A DNA stretch of 64,000 bases from Polaromonas sp. (GCF_029945895.1 NZ_JAQSDL010000076.1:124001-188000); one strand, 5' to 3'. Shown: positions 9,164 to 18,146, counted from the stretch's first letter. Notes: generated by a model from the letters alone, not told the origin. Program-made: numbers and translations.

Positions 9164-9259
9164 CCGGAGCGGCCCAAGGTGTGGCTGTCCGGCGAAACCA
9201 CCTCGGCGCTGGACCCGGAGACCACGGGGACTGAGCGACTGCCCTTATTCAAGCCCTGA
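9164..9259 (+). pseudogene. Relic of a MetN-like ABC transporter ATPase
   Basis: One reading frame immediately after the sbp stop reads RPKVWLSGETTSALDPETT and then runs to a TGA at 9257-9259. This is recognisable as the Walker B/D-loop region of the methionine transporter ATPase (family pattern RPKVLLxDEATSALDPETT): SALDPETT is intact, but the Walker B aspartate is replaced by glycine and the rest of the gene is missing on both sides. It is interpreted as a decayed fragment left by a deletion that placed sbp next to the lysR gene. The similarity is from memory of the family, not an alignment run. Confidence 0.6.
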
Positions 9260-10180
9260 TCAAAATGGCGCTGTCCTTGCAGAGGACAGTGTCATTTTTT
9301 CGCGCACCAAGCCGATCAAGGCCTGCAGGCCCGCCGGCACCAGCCGGTGGCCGGGGTAATACAGACACAGGCCCGGGTAGGGCGGTGTCCAGTCTTCAAG
9401 CACGCGCAAAAGCCGGCCCTCCGCGATGTGCTGCGCCACCGGCCATTCGCTGGTCCAGGTCAGGCCCTCGCCTTCGAGTGCGGCGGCGATGCGCAGGTTG
9501 TCGTTGTCCAGCGTGAGCCGACCGACGACATCCAGGTCCAGCTTGCGGCCATCTTTTTCAAACTCCCATTTAAAGAGGGCGCCGCTGGGCAGGCGGCTGC
9601 GTATGCATGCGTGGGATAGCAAGTCTTGCGGCGTTTTCGGTGGCTTGCGGCCTTTGAAGTAGGCCGGTGAGCCGACCACCGCGAAGCGCAGCGGTAGCGT
9701 GCAGGGCACGGCAATCATGTCCAGCGGCACGGCCTCGGCCAGCCGAAAGCCCGCGTCGAAACCCTCCTTGACGATATCCACCAGCCGGCCCTCGGTGACC
9801 AGGTCGACCTGCATGTCGGGGTAGCGCCGCAAAAACTCCAGCAACAGCGGCGCCAGGATCATGCGCGCGCCGCCTTCAGAGGTGTTCAGGCGCAGCGTGC
9901 CTGAAGGCGTGTCGCGGAAGTCATTGGCGCCTTCCATGGCGGCGGTGATTTCATGCAGCGCCGGCTGCACCCGCGCCAGGAAGGAGGCCCCGGCCTCCGA
10001 CAGCGAGACGCTGCGGGTGGTGCGGTTAAACAGCCGCAGGCCCAGGCGCTGCTCCAGCGTGGCGATGGCGTGGCTCAGGGCCGAGGGGGAGATGTCGAGT
10101 TCGGCCGCCGCCTTGCGAAAACTCCGGTGCGCCGCCACGGCGACCACGGCATTGAGTTCTGAGAGTCCAGTTCGCCTCAT
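9260..10180 (-). CDS. LysR-family transcriptional regulator
   Basis: 306 aa. N-terminal winged helix-turn-helix (SFRKAAAELDISPSALSHAIATLE, residues ~21-44), followed by the usual effector-binding domain (LRLNTSEGGARMILAPLL...). Belongs to the large CrgA-like group of LysR regulators that often control a divergent oxidoreductase gene; here the divergent gene is an SDR 118 bp away, the most likely target. Effector unknown. Confidence 0.9.
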   Translation of the reverse strand: MRRTGLSELNAVVAVAAHRSFRKAAAELDISPSALSHAIATLEQRLGLRLFNRTTRSVSLSEAGASFLARVQPALHEITAAMEGANDFRDTPSGTLRLNTSEGGARMILAPLLLEFLRRYPDMQVDLVTEGRLVDIVKEGFDAGFRLAEAVPLDMIAVPCTLPLRFAVVGSPAYFKGRKPPKTPQDLLSHACIRSRLPSGALFKWEFEKDGRKLDLDVVGRLTLDNDNLRIAAALEGEGLTWTSEWPVAQHIAEGRLLRVLEDWTPPYPGLCLYYPGHRLVPAGLQALIGLVREKMTLSSARTAPF

Positions 10181-10298
10181 TGTGCTAAATCATGCACTAA
10201 CTCATGCCAAATTTCGAGGATTGTTGAATAAGTTGCAGCCTCATATGCTTCAAGCCAGTAGCAACCGCCCTCAATACACCCCCTGAAGGAAACCCCTC
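10181..10298. promoter_or_regulatory. LysR/SDR divergent intergenic region
   Basis: 118 bp, AT-richer than its surroundings, between two divergent start codons. It has TGCACTAACTCATGCC-type half sites near 10190-10210 compatible with a LysR T-N11-A box. The SDR has a good Shine-Dalgarno (GAAGGAAA, 10286-10292). No exact operator can be fixed. Confidence 0.4.
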
Positions 10299-11132
10299 AT
10301 GAGCAAAACCGTCCTGATTACAGGCACGTCGTCCGGTATCGGCCTGGCGACTGCCAAACGTTTCGCCGCTCAAGGCTGGAACGTCGTCGCCACGCAGCGA
10401 AACCCCGACAAAGACACCGAATTGCGCCACATCGCCAACGTGATGGTCACGCGCCTGGACGTGCAGGACCTGGCCAGCATGGGGACGGCTATCGAAGCAG
10501 GCATTCAGCACTTTGGGCGCATCGATGCGCTGGTCAACAACGGCGGCTACGGCCAGTACGGTCTGTTGGAAGCCGTATCGCATGAACAGATTCTGGCCCA
10601 GTTCGAAGTCAACGTGTTCGGTGTGATGGAACTGACGCGCGCCATCCTGCCGCATTTCCGCCGCAACAAGGGTGGCCATGTGATCAACGTGAGTTCGGGC
10701 GCCGGCATGTTCACCTTGCCGATGATCTCGATGTACTGCGCGAGCAAGTTTGCGCTCGAAGGGTTTTCGGAAGCGCTTTCTTACGAGCTTGCGTCGCAGA
10801 ACATCGCCGTCAAGCTGGTGATACCGCACGGGGGCGTGACCAGCACCAGATTCAACGCCCGCACCGCGGCCGGCAGCGCGAACGACAAGGGGCTGACCGA
10901 CTACGACGATTTCATCGCGAACACCGACAGGGCCTTCGCAGCGATGACCTCGGCCAGCAACATGAACTCCGACGATGTGGCCAAAGTCATCTACGCCGCA
11001 GCTACCGATGGCAGCGACCAGCTGCGCTACCTGGTGGGTGACGACGCCCGGGGTTTTGTGAAAGCCCGGCGCGAAATGACCGAAGACGGCTACATGGCTT
11101 TCATGCGCGGAAAATTCCTCGCGGCGGCTTGA
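10299..11132 (+). CDS. Short-chain dehydrogenase/reductase
   Basis: 277 aa classical SDR: cofactor motif TGTSSGIG (9-16), NNGG (80-83), and catalytic Y146xxxK150 with a preceding serine in INVSSGAG (129-136). An arginine (ATQR) after the second strand suggests NADP(H) preference. The substrate is not predictable. It is divergent from the LysR gene and probably controlled by it. Confidence 0.9.
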   Translation: MSKTVLITGTSSGIGLATAKRFAAQGWNVVATQRNPDKDTELRHIANVMVTRLDVQDLASMGTAIEAGIQHFGRIDALVNNGGYGQYGLLEAVSHEQILAQFEVNVFGVMELTRAILPHFRRNKGGHVINVSSGAGMFTLPMISMYCASKFALEGFSEALSYELASQNIAVKLVIPHGGVTSTRFNARTAAGSANDKGLTDYDDFIANTDRAFAAMTSASNMNSDDVAKVIYAAATDGSDQLRYLVGDDARGFVKARREMTEDGYMAFMRGKFLAAA

Positions 11133-11248
11133 TCACACGCCCGGGTTGGAACACGCGACGCAGGTAAGTCGCCGTGCGGCCTTCCTTGCTCGCCGGCCTT
11201 TTCTGCTGGGGCAGGCGGCCTGGAGGGTGGCGTCATGGCGGGCGCCTT

Positions 11249-12403
11249 TCAGTACCGGCCTGACGGCCAAGGTGGTGCAGCGCGGCGCTTTTTCAGCCAG
11301 AGGGAGAGCAGCACCACGCCGGCGGAGGCGGCGCCATAGACCAGGGCGCGCTGGCTCAGCGCCACTGGCACCGGTGACTGGCGCACGGGCTGAACAGCCT
11401 CCGGGGCCGCGGCCCCGGGAACGGCGGCGTCGGCAAGGACGGGAACCGTCTTGCCGGCTGCCTCGTTTCGCTGCGGCGCGGGGACGGCCGGTGCGAGCAC
11501 GCTGCCGGCATCGGGCGCAGCAGCCGCGACGGGTTTTGCCTTGCGCTCGGCCTCACCCCGGAGCGAGCCGTACTCGTGCGCGTAAACCCAGGTGAATTCC
11601 GCGCCCAGCAGGAAAATCTGCGCCGAGTAATAGACCCACAGCAGCAGCACCACCAGCGAGCCGGCTGCCGCAAAAGACGAGGTCACGCTGCTTTTGCCGA
11701 TGTACAGGCCGATCAGCGCCTTGCCGATCTCGAACAGCACCGCGGTGACGGCGGCGCCGACCCAGACATCGCGCCAGCTGACCCGGGCCTGCGGCATCAG
11801 CTTGAAGATCATGGCGAACAACAGGCTGGAAACGCCCAGTGAGATCGCCGTGTTCACCGCTTGCAGCAACAACTCCCGACCCGGGAACAGCGCGTTGGCC
11901 CAACCGCCAAAAGCCGCCACGCCGGCGCTGAAGACCAGCGACACCGACAGCAAAAAGCCAAGCCCCAGGATAAAGCCCAGCGACAGCAGCCGTGCACGCA
12001 GGGTGGCCCAGATGCCGGAGGCTTTTTGCGAGGGCGGCACATCCCAGACGCGGTCCAGCGCGCTTTGCAGTTCGGCAAACACCGTGGTGGCGCCGATCAG
12101 CAGCACGGCCACGCTGATGACGGTGGCGATCAGTCCCTTGGCCGGCTTGTTGGCGCTTTCAATCAGGGCCTGTACGCCGATGGCGCCGTCCTGGCCGATC
12201 AGGTCGGTGAGCTGGGCCACGATTTCACCTTGCACGGCGTCCCGCCCCCAGACCAGGCCGGCGACCGCGATCACGATGATCAGCAGCGGCGCGATCGAAA
12301 AAACGGTGTAGTAGGAAATGGCGGCCCCCATGCTGGGGGCGTAGTCGTCAACCCAGGCGGTGACGGACTGCTTGGCGAGGTGGTAAAAAAGCTTGAAATG
12401 CAC
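11249..12403 (-). CDS. YihY/BrkB-family inner-membrane protein
   Basis: 384 aa from the GTG at 12403, which has AGGAACC just upstream; an ATG-initiated longer frame would add 82 low-complexity residues and is rejected. Six or so membrane segments with the family landmarks SMGAAISYYTVFSIAPLL, ATTVFAELQSALDRVW and LLWVYYSAQIFLLGAEFT. The C-terminal ~100 residues are an Ala/Pro-rich linker ending in a further hydrophobic helix and KKRRAAPP, an extension beyond the usual ~300-residue core. Despite the old name 'ribonuclease BN', these are membrane proteins of uncertain function. Confidence 0.88.
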   Translation of the reverse strand: MHFKLFYHLAKQSVTAWVDDYAPSMGAAISYYTVFSIAPLLIIVIAVAGLVWGRDAVQGEIVAQLTDLIGQDGAIGVQALIESANKPAKGLIATVISVAVLLIGATTVFAELQSALDRVWDVPPSQKASGIWATLRARLLSLGFILGLGFLLSVSLVFSAGVAAFGGWANALFPGRELLLQAVNTAISLGVSSLLFAMIFKLMPQARVSWRDVWVGAAVTAVLFEIGKALIGLYIGKSSVTSSFAAAGSLVVLLLWVYYSAQIFLLGAEFTWVYAHEYGSLRGEAERKAKPVAAAAPDAGSVLAPAVPAPQRNEAAGKTVPVLADAAVPGAAAPEAVQPVRQSPVPVALSQRALVYGAASAGVVLLSLWLKKRRAAPPWPSGRY

Positions 12404-12721
12404 TGCGGTTCCTGGCGACCCCGGCAACGGCCGGTCAACCGTACAAAGTGTTTCAGATGAGCGGGGCGGGTGCCGTCGGCCCAGGCTGCAAGCCTTTGTA
12501 GGCGAGCTGCGACTGCGGCGGCGGCTCGCCTTGCTCCGCTTGCCACCGGGTCCATTGCCGATGGAGGAGAAAACCGTGGCTTGGCCCTTGTCCGTCGCAC
12601 GGAGGCTGCTATAAAAAAAGGAGCTATGCGGGTTCTGCCCGGGCCGCACGGGGCCAGGCGCTGCGGGTAAAATGGCGGCGCCGGTGCTTGTTTTTCAGCC
12701 CGGCACCCCCAGTTCTGATGC
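12404..12721. other. Intergenic region with R1 repeat
   Basis: 318 bp between the divergent BrkB gene and the next plus-strand gene. It contains an inverted repeat GGCGAGC/GCTCGCC (12501-12530) and an R1 copy at 12566-12625. No further gene is apparent; the promoter of the 12722 gene should lie in the last 100 bp. Confidence 0.6.
12566..12625 (-). repeat. R1 dispersed repeat, copy 2
   Basis: Reverse-orientation copy: GGAGAAAACCGTGGCTTGG near the left end and GGCTGCTATAAAAAAAGGAG at the right end, matching the R1 ends. Confidence 0.65.
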
Positions 12722-13075
12722 ATGACTACCACCCAAACCCCTTCTTCCAGCGCCAGCCTGACCGTGACCCACGTTCTTGCCGAACTGCTTGAGCGGCTGG
12801 AGCGCAGTGTCGAGCCGGTCGGGCCCGAGCAATACCTGTCTGTCGTGAATCACCTGGTCGAGGCCTTTGGCGACGCCCCTCCGGGCATCGAACTGGGGGC
12901 TTTGCTCGATACCCACCCGGCCGCGGCCGAGTTGTACGAAAATGTCAATTACCAGTACGCGGGCTTGTGCCGCTCTCCGCTGGAAAGTTCTCTCAGCGCC
13001 GAGCAGCAAGCCAGGCAAGTCATCGAGCGCGCCATGCGCTCATCCAACAAAGGAACCCCCTATGGCCAGAGCTGA
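12722..13075 (+). CDS. Hypothetical protein
   Basis: 117 aa, mostly alpha-helical by composition, Ala/Glu/Leu-rich, with no signal peptide, membrane segment or cysteine motif. Function not recognised. Its end overlaps the start of the next small gene by 14 bp in another frame, and trxC follows, so the three may be co-transcribed. The ATG at 12722 is the only sensible start. Confidence 0.7.
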   Translation: MTTTQTPSSSASLTVTHVLAELLERLERSVEPVGPEQYLSVVNHLVEAFGDAPPGIELGALLDTHPAAAELYENVNYQYAGLCRSPLESSLSAEQQARQVIERAMRSSNKGTPYGQS

Positions 13076-13295
13076 TGCCAAAACCACCGTCCTTGCTGAC
13101 GGACTGCGTTACAAATCCAAGGTTTCGGGTTCGCCCTTTGTCGCGTCCGCTTCTTTTGGTGCCGCCACCATGTCCTGTTTCATGTGCGGCAAACACCGTC
13201 CCCGCTCGCAGATGGGCACACGCAAGGTGTTGGGCAAGTCCCATGCCGTGTGCGCGCCATCCTGCAAGGCGCTGGACGAAGCCAACAACAGCTGA
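13062..13295 (+). CDS. Small cysteine-containing hypothetical protein
   Basis: 77 aa starting MARADAKTTV, with AGGA eight bases before the ATG. The frame is open upstream but that part is out of phase with the preceding gene and is a shadow. Two cysteine pairs (MSCFMCGKHRP and HAVCAPSC) separated by ~27 residues suggest a small zinc-binding fold. It overlaps the 117-aa gene by 14 bp and precedes trxC by 24 bp. No function recognised. Confidence 0.72.
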   Translation: MARADAKTTVLADGLRYKSKVSGSPFVASASFGAATMSCFMCGKHRPRSQMGTRKVLGKSHAVCAPSCKALDEANNS

Positions 13296-13319
13296 TTTCA
13301 GGCAGCAGACGGGGTACAG

Positions 13320-13757
13320 ATGACGGATTCCCTGCACATCGTGTGCCCGCACTGCCACACGACCAACCGCGTCAACAGCGCGGATCTGGCCAAGGCTCCG
13401 GACTGCGGCAGCTGCCACAAGGCGCTGTTCACCGGGCACCCGGTCAACCTTGACGAAGCGGCGTTTGACCGCCACATCACGCGCAGCCAGATCCCGGTAC
13501 TCATCGATTTCTGGGCGCCCTGGTGTGGCCCCTGCCTGCAGATGGCGCCGGCCTATGAACAGGCTGCCGCGCAGCTGGAGCCGGCCGTTCGTGTGGCCAA
13601 GGTGGACACCGAGGCCGCCCGCAATCTGGGCGCACGTTTCAATATCCGCAGCATCCCCACGCTGGCGCTCTTCCTCAACGGCCGCGAGGTCGCGCGCCAG
13701 CCCGGTGCCATGGGAGCGGCCGACATCGTGCGCTGGACACGGTCGCACCTGTCGTAG
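13320..13757 (+). CDS. trxC: Thioredoxin 2 (zinc-finger thioredoxin)
   Basis: 145 aa. An N-terminal zinc-binding module with C9xxC12 and C29xxC32 precedes a thioredoxin fold with active site WCGPC (68-72) and the cis-proline stretch RSIPTLALF. This architecture is specific to TrxC, a redox-regulated thioredoxin induced by oxidative stress in E. coli. It could serve CysH as electron donor. It stands 24 bp after the small cysteine protein, and an R1 repeat follows its stop. Confidence 0.95.
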   Translation: MTDSLHIVCPHCHTTNRVNSADLAKAPDCGSCHKALFTGHPVNLDEAAFDRHITRSQIPVLIDFWAPWCGPCLQMAPAYEQAAAQLEPAVRVAKVDTEAARNLGARFNIRSIPTLALFLNGREVARQPGAMGAADIVRWTRSHLS

Positions 13758-13779
13758 CCAACGCGAAGCCGTCGCGTTC

Positions 13780-13844
13780 TGCTATCAATATGGTAGCTGC
13801 TGGCGCCCATCGGTATTGGGCTGTGTGCCGATTTGATCTCAAAA
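13780..13844 (+). repeat. R1 dispersed repeat, copy 3
   Basis: Complete forward copy: GCTATCAATATGGTAGCTGC, a variable middle, then GCCGATTTGATCTCAAAA. Lies between trxC and the 2OG oxygenase. Confidence 0.8.
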
Positions 13845-13924
13845 ACCGGAAGTAGCTGCGCCAGTTCAGGGGGATGTCCGTTTATGGCGTGCCGGTTGCC
13901 TGGCGCGGGGCTATTCTCAGCCCG

Positions 13925-14671
13925 ATGTTTTCTTCGACAAGCTGCGCCACCGCCACCGCCACCGCCGCCCTGCCGGCAAGCCGCCTGCGCGCCGACCTCC
14001 CGATCGATACCGACACCCTGGTGACGCAGGGCCGGGTGGTGTTGCCCGCGCTGCTGGGTGCCGCCGAATGTGAGGCGGTCGCCGGGCTTTATCCGCAAAC
14101 AGACCGTTTTCGCAGCCGCGTCGTGATGGCCCGGCATGGCTTTGGGCGCGGTCAATACCAGTATTTCAACTACCCGTTGCCGGCCCTGGTTCAGCAACTG
14201 CGCAGCTCGCTGTATCCCCGGCTGGTGGAGGTGGCCAACCGCTGGAACGAAGCCATGGGCATCGCCGCGCGTTATCCGCCCGAACATGCCTTGTTCCTCG
14301 CGCGTTGCCACGCGGCCGGCCAGAAGCGGCCGACGCCCTTGCTGTTGCAGTACGCGGAGGGCGACTACAACTGCCTGCATCAGGATCTGTACGGTGAACA
14401 TGTGTTTCCCCTGCAGGTGGCGGTGCTGCTGTCGCGGCCGGGCGATGACTTCACCGGCGGCGAGTTCGTGCTGACCGAACAGCGCCCGCGCATGCAGTCC
14501 CGCCCCGAGGTGATTCCCCTGATGCAGGGCGACGCGGTGGTGTTTGCGGTGCACCACCGCCCGGTGCAGGGAAGCAGGGGTACTTACAGGGTCAACATGC
14601 GCCACGGCGTCAGCACGGTACGCTCGGGCCAGCGTCACACGCTCGGTGTGATTTTTCATGACGCGCAGTAG
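13925..14671 (+). CDS. 2-oxoglutarate/Fe(II)-dependent oxygenase
   Basis: 248 aa from MFSSTS; an ATG 51 bp upstream is also in frame. The double-stranded beta-helix core is in the C-terminal half: iron ligands HxD in NCLHQDLYGEH, a distal histidine in VNMRHGVS, and an arginine in GQRHTLGVIFH as probable 2OG anchor. GGEFVLTEQ is typical of prolyl-hydroxylase-like oxygenases (COG3826-type). alkB follows 35 bp later on the same strand, so a role linked to nucleic-acid or protein repair is possible but not shown. Substrate unknown. Confidence 0.82.
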   Translation: MFSSTSCATATATAALPASRLRADLPIDTDTLVTQGRVVLPALLGAAECEAVAGLYPQTDRFRSRVVMARHGFGRGQYQYFNYPLPALVQQLRSSLYPRLVEVANRWNEAMGIAARYPPEHALFLARCHAAGQKRPTPLLLQYAEGDYNCLHQDLYGEHVFPLQVAVLLSRPGDDFTGGEFVLTEQRPRMQSRPEVIPLMQGDAVVFAVHHRPVQGSRGTYRVNMRHGVSTVRSGQRHTLGVIFHDAQ

Positions 14672-14706
14672 CGCCTGAATTTGCGCAGGAGAAACCAGGA
14701 GAAAGC

Positions 14707-15357
14707 TTGACCGCTGATCTTTTTGACGAGTTGCCCGTGGCGGTGTCGCGTGAAACGCTGGCACCGGGTGCCGCGTTGCTGCGCGGCTTTGCGCGCGAGG
14801 ACGACGCGGCCCTGCTGCAAGCCATCACAGAGCTCACCCGCCTGTCGCCGTTTCGCCATCTGGTCACGCCGGGTGGCTACCGCATGTCGGTGGCCATGAG
14901 CAATTGCGGCGCGCTGGGCTGGGTGTCCGACCACAGCGGTTACCGCTACGACGCGCTGGACCCGCTGTCGGGCCAGCCCTGGCCAGCCATGCCGTCGGTC
15001 CTGCGGAGCCTGGCCGTGCGCGCCGCAGCGCAGGCCGGCTTTGCCGCCTTCGAGCCCGACGCCTGCCTCATCAACCGCTACGAGCCGGGTGCGCGGCTTT
15101 CGCTGCACCAGGACAAGGAGGAGCAGGATCTCTCGGCGCCCATTGTGTCAGTCTCTCTGGGCCTTCCCGCCGTGTTCCTGTTCGGGTCCAGCAGCCGCAG
15201 CGACAGGCCGCAACGTCATCGCCTGGTTCACGGCGACGTGGTGGTCTGGGGTGGGCCGGCGCGCCTGGCTTTTCATGGCGTGGCGCCGCTGGCCGATGGC
15301 GACCATGCGCTGCTGGGCCGGCGCCGCATCAACCTGACGTTTCGTCGTGCGGGCTGA
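14707..15357 (+). CDS. alkB: Alpha-ketoglutarate-dependent dioxygenase AlkB
   Basis: 216 aa. Repairs 1-methyladenine and 3-methylcytosine in DNA/RNA by oxidative demethylation. The start is a TTG preceded by CAGGAGAAA; it gives the usual AlkB N-terminus. Substrate-lid and core motifs are intact: INRYEPGARLSLHQDKEE (HxD iron ligands), second histidine in LAFHGVAP, and RINLTFRR for 2OG binding. Co-directional with the preceding oxygenase; no ada gene is present. Secure. Confidence 0.94.
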   Translation: MTADLFDELPVAVSRETLAPGAALLRGFAREDDAALLQAITELTRLSPFRHLVTPGGYRMSVAMSNCGALGWVSDHSGYRYDALDPLSGQPWPAMPSVLRSLAVRAAAQAGFAAFEPDACLINRYEPGARLSLHQDKEEQDLSAPIVSVSLGLPAVFLFGSSSRSDRPQRHRLVHGDVVVWGGPARLAFHGVAPLADGDHALLGRRRINLTFRRAG

Positions 15358-15360
15358 GGT

Positions 15361-15422
15361 TGACAGTCAAATCGCCCTCCAACCCTTGTCAGACGGGCGC
15401 GAGCAGCTATAAAAGAAGGAGC
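15361..15422 (-). repeat. R1 dispersed repeat, copy 4
   Basis: Reverse copy directly after the alkB stop: GTCAAATCGCCCTCCAACCC, then GAGCAGCTATAAAAGAAGGA. Confidence 0.8.
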
Positions 15423-15754
15423 AGACGGGCGGCATCTCCAGGGCCTCACCGGCGCATGCGGGCCGGCCTGCAACAGCGCGCTCCGGCGCAGGCCGACACC
15501 GCCAGCGCCCCTGCTGCGGGCCCCGGCCTGCGGAACCCGATTGTTACAATGCTGCCATGCACAAAGGCCTCGTCATGCGCTTGTCTGCCCCGGTGATCTT
15601 TCCGGGTTGCGGGCTGCCGCGCGGCTATTTCTGCTCTGTGACGCCGCCCTGAGCGTTCACTTGAGGCGCCTGGCGCCTGCGAGTCCGACGTGATCCGGCA
15701 GCCATCTGCTGCGGTGATCCCTTCCTCTTTTTCCCTTTCCAACGACAGCCAGGC
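15423..15754 (+). promoter_or_regulatory. Long leader upstream of sulP
   Basis: About 330 bp without a conventional gene. TTGTTACAATGCTGCC (15541-15556) contains a plausible -10 (TACAAT). It is followed by a 31-codon open frame with an ATG (15557-15652, MHKGLVMRLS...) and by GC-rich inverted repeats (GAGGCGCCTGGCGCCT near 15663) and a pyrimidine tract before sulP. This could be a structured leader or leader peptide controlling the transporter; I do not recognise it as a known riboswitch class. Confidence 0.45.
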
Positions 15755-17263
15755 ATGCCCCGGGCTGCGCTCATTCCATTGAAAACACTTTACCCCTCCA
15801 TCCGCCAGGACTGGTTCTCCAACATCCGCGGCGACCTGCTCGCCGGCCTGGTGGTGGCGCTGGCCCTGATTCCCGAGGCGATTGCCTTCTCCATCATTGC
15901 CGGTGTCGACCCGAAGGTCGGCCTGTATGCCTCGTTCAGCATCGCCGTGATCATTGCCTTCACCGGCGGCCGCCCGGGCATGATCTCGGCAGCCACCGGT
16001 GCCATGGCGCTGGTCATGGTCATGCTGGTCAAGGAGCATGGCCTGCAGTACCTGCTGGCCGCCACCATCCTGACCGGCGTGCTGCAGATCATTGCCGGCG
16101 CCTTGAAGCTGGGGGTGCTGATGCGTTTTGTCTCGCGTTCGGTCATCACCGGCTTTGTCAATGCGCTGGCCATCCTGATCTTTCTGGCGCAACTGCCCGA
16201 GCTCACCAACGTCAGCTGGGTGGTGTATGCCATGACGGCGGCGGGCCTGGTGATCATTTACGGCTTGCCCTACCTCACCCGGGCCGTGCCGTCGCCGCTG
16301 ATCTGCATCGTGGTGCTCACCGGTGTGGCAATGGCGCTCAAGCTCGACATCCGCACCGTGGGCGATATGGGCCAGCTGCCCGACAGCTTGCCGGTGTTCC
16401 TCTTGCCCGACGTGCCTTTGAACCTGGAGACGCTGAAGATCATCTTCCCCTATGCCGCCACGCTGGCCGTGGTCGGCTTGCTCGAATCGATGATGACCGC
16501 CTCGATTGTTGACGAATTGACCGACACCGGCAGCAACAAGAACCGCGAGTGTGTGGGGCAGGGCGTGGCCAACATTGCCACCGGTTTCATAGGCGGCATG
16601 GCGGGCTGCGCGATGATCGGCCAGTCGGTGATCAATGTGAAATCGGGCGGGCGCGGGCGCCTGTCTACTTTTGTGGCCGGCTTGTTCCTGCTGATCCTCA
16701 TTGTTTTCCTCGGCCCCTGGGTCAAGCAGATCCCCATGGCCGCGCTGGTGGCCGTGATGATCATGGTCAGCATAGGCACCTTCAGCTGGGACTCGGTCCG
16801 CAAGTTGCGCGAGCACCCGCCGAGCTCTTCCGTCGTGATGATCGCCACCGTGCTTGTCACCGTGGCCACCCACGACCTGGCCAAAGGGGTGTTTGTCGGT
16901 GTGCTGCTGTCCGGCATCTTCTTTGCCCACAAGGTCGGGCGGGTGCTGCGCGTGGACCGAGCGAGCGACAACGAAGGCCGGGTGCGCACCTATGGCGTTG
17001 TTGGCCAGGTGTTTTTTGCATCCTCCGAGGCCTTCATCGCTTCCTTTGATTTCAAGGAAGTGGTCGAGCAGGTGCGTATTGACCTGAGCCGCGCGCATTT
17101 CTGGGACATCACCGCCGTCAGTGCACTCGACAAGGTGGTGCTCAAGTTCAGGCGCGAGGGCACGCCGGTGGAAGTGATCGGCCTGAACGAAGCCAGCACC
17201 ACGCTGATGGACCGCTTCGCGATCCACGACAAGCCGGGCGCTGTTGAAAAACTCATGCACTGA
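15755..17263 (+). CDS. SulP-family anion transporter with STAS domain
   Basis: 502 aa. About ten to twelve membrane segments in the first ~390 residues ([20 protein letters not shown] is the SulP signature), then a cytoplasmic STAS domain (~residues 410-500). Members carry sulfate, bicarbonate or dicarboxylates, often with Na+ or H+. Next to a universal stress protein gene, a frequent pairing in proteobacteria for which a bicarbonate role has been proposed; sulfate would suit this genomic region. Substrate unresolved. Confidence 0.92.
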   Translation: MPRAALIPLKTLYPSIRQDWFSNIRGDLLAGLVVALALIPEAIAFSIIAGVDPKVGLYASFSIAVIIAFTGGRPGMISAATGAMALVMVMLVKEHGLQYLLAATILTGVLQIIAGALKLGVLMRFVSRSVITGFVNALAILIFLAQLPELTNVSWVVYAMTAAGLVIIYGLPYLTRAVPSPLICIVVLTGVAMALKLDIRTVGDMGQLPDSLPVFLLPDVPLNLETLKIIFPYAATLAVVGLLESMMTASIVDELTDTGSNKNRECVGQGVANIATGFIGGMAGCAMIGQSVINVKSGGRGRLSTFVAGLFLLILIVFLGPWVKQIPMAALVAVMIMVSIGTFSWDSVRKLREHPPSSSVVMIATVLVTVATHDLAKGVFVGVLLSGIFFAHKVGRVLRVDRASDNEGRVRTYGVVGQVFFASSEAFIASFDFKEVVEQVRIDLSRAHFWDITAVSALDKVVLKFRREGTPVEVIGLNEASTTLMDRFAIHDKPGAVEKLMH

Positions 17264-17279
17264 CTCGGGAGACAAAAAA

Positions 17280-18137
17280 ATGAACAAGGTTTACGCCTGC
17301 ATTGACGGGCTTGCCAACACCACCGCCGTGATCGACTGGGCCGCCTGGTCCTCGCTGCGGCTCGATGTCCCGCTGGAACTGCTGCATGTGCTGGAGCGCA
17401 ACCCTGAGCGGCCTCAGGTCACCGACTACAGCGGCGCCATCGGGCTGGGCACGCAGGAGGCCCTGCTCGAGCAACTGAGCGTTCTGGACGAGCAGCGCGG
17501 CAAGCTGGCGCAGGAAGCCGGTCGCCGGCTGCTGGCCGCCGCGCGTGAGCGGGCTGCTGCCGCCGGTGTGTCCCAGCCTGACGGCCGCCTGCGGCATGGT
17601 GACCTGCTCGACACGGTGCTCGAGATGGAGCCCGATGCGCGCCTGTTTGTGCTCGGTGAGCACTACCACGCGAGCGAGGCTTCGAAGATTCACCTGGACC
17701 ACCATGTCGAGCGGGTGATCCGTTCGGTCAAGCGGCCGGTGCTGGTGGCGACGGGTGAGCAGTTCGACGCACCCCGGCGTGTGGTCATGGCGTTTGACGG
17801 CAGCCCGACTGCGCGCAAGACCGTGGAGACGGTGGCGCGCAGCCCCTTGCTGGCCGGCCTGCCGGTGCTGGTGGCCATGGCCGGTGTGGACACCACGCTG
17901 GCACGCCAGCGGCTCAAGGAGGCCCGGCAGGCCCTGACAGCTGCGGGATTTGACGCCGAGGTCGAGCTTGTGGCCGGTGAGCCGGAAGAGGTGTTGCCGG
18001 CATTGGTCCAGGCCCAGGGTGCGGCCTTGCTGGTGATGGGTGCCTACGGGCACTCGCGCATCCGCCAGCTGATTGTCGGCAGCACGACCACCACGCTGCT
18101 GCGGCTGAGCAAGGTGCCGGTGCTGATTCTCCGCTAG
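17280..18137 (+). CDS. Tandem-domain universal stress protein (UspA family)
   Basis: 285 aa from MNKVYACIDG, with GGGAGA before the ATG; 16 bp after sulP, so surely the same operon. Two Usp domains: residues ~1-150 and ~155-285. The second ends in GAYGHSRIRQLIVGST, matching the ATP-binding G-2X-G-9X-G(S/T) motif; the first has a degenerate version (GEHYHASEASKIHLDHHVER). Likely an ATP-binding stress or regulatory partner of the transporter. Confidence 0.9.
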   Translation: MNKVYACIDGLANTTAVIDWAAWSSLRLDVPLELLHVLERNPERPQVTDYSGAIGLGTQEALLEQLSVLDEQRGKLAQEAGRRLLAAARERAAAAGVSQPDGRLRHGDLLDTVLEMEPDARLFVLGEHYHASEASKIHLDHHVERVIRSVKRPVLVATGEQFDAPRRVVMAFDGSPTARKTVETVARSPLLAGLPVLVAMAGVDTTLARQRLKEARQALTAAGFDAEVELVAGEPEEVLPALVQAQGAALLVMGAYGHSRIRQLIVGSTTTTLLRLSKVPVLILR

Positions 18138-18146
18138 CCGGGCCGC

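Noticed and set aside
15446..17287. Long minus-strand open frame (613 codons) across sulP
   Set aside because: Antisense shadow; His/Gly/Gln-rich, no family resemblance, and the plus strand encodes a full SulP.
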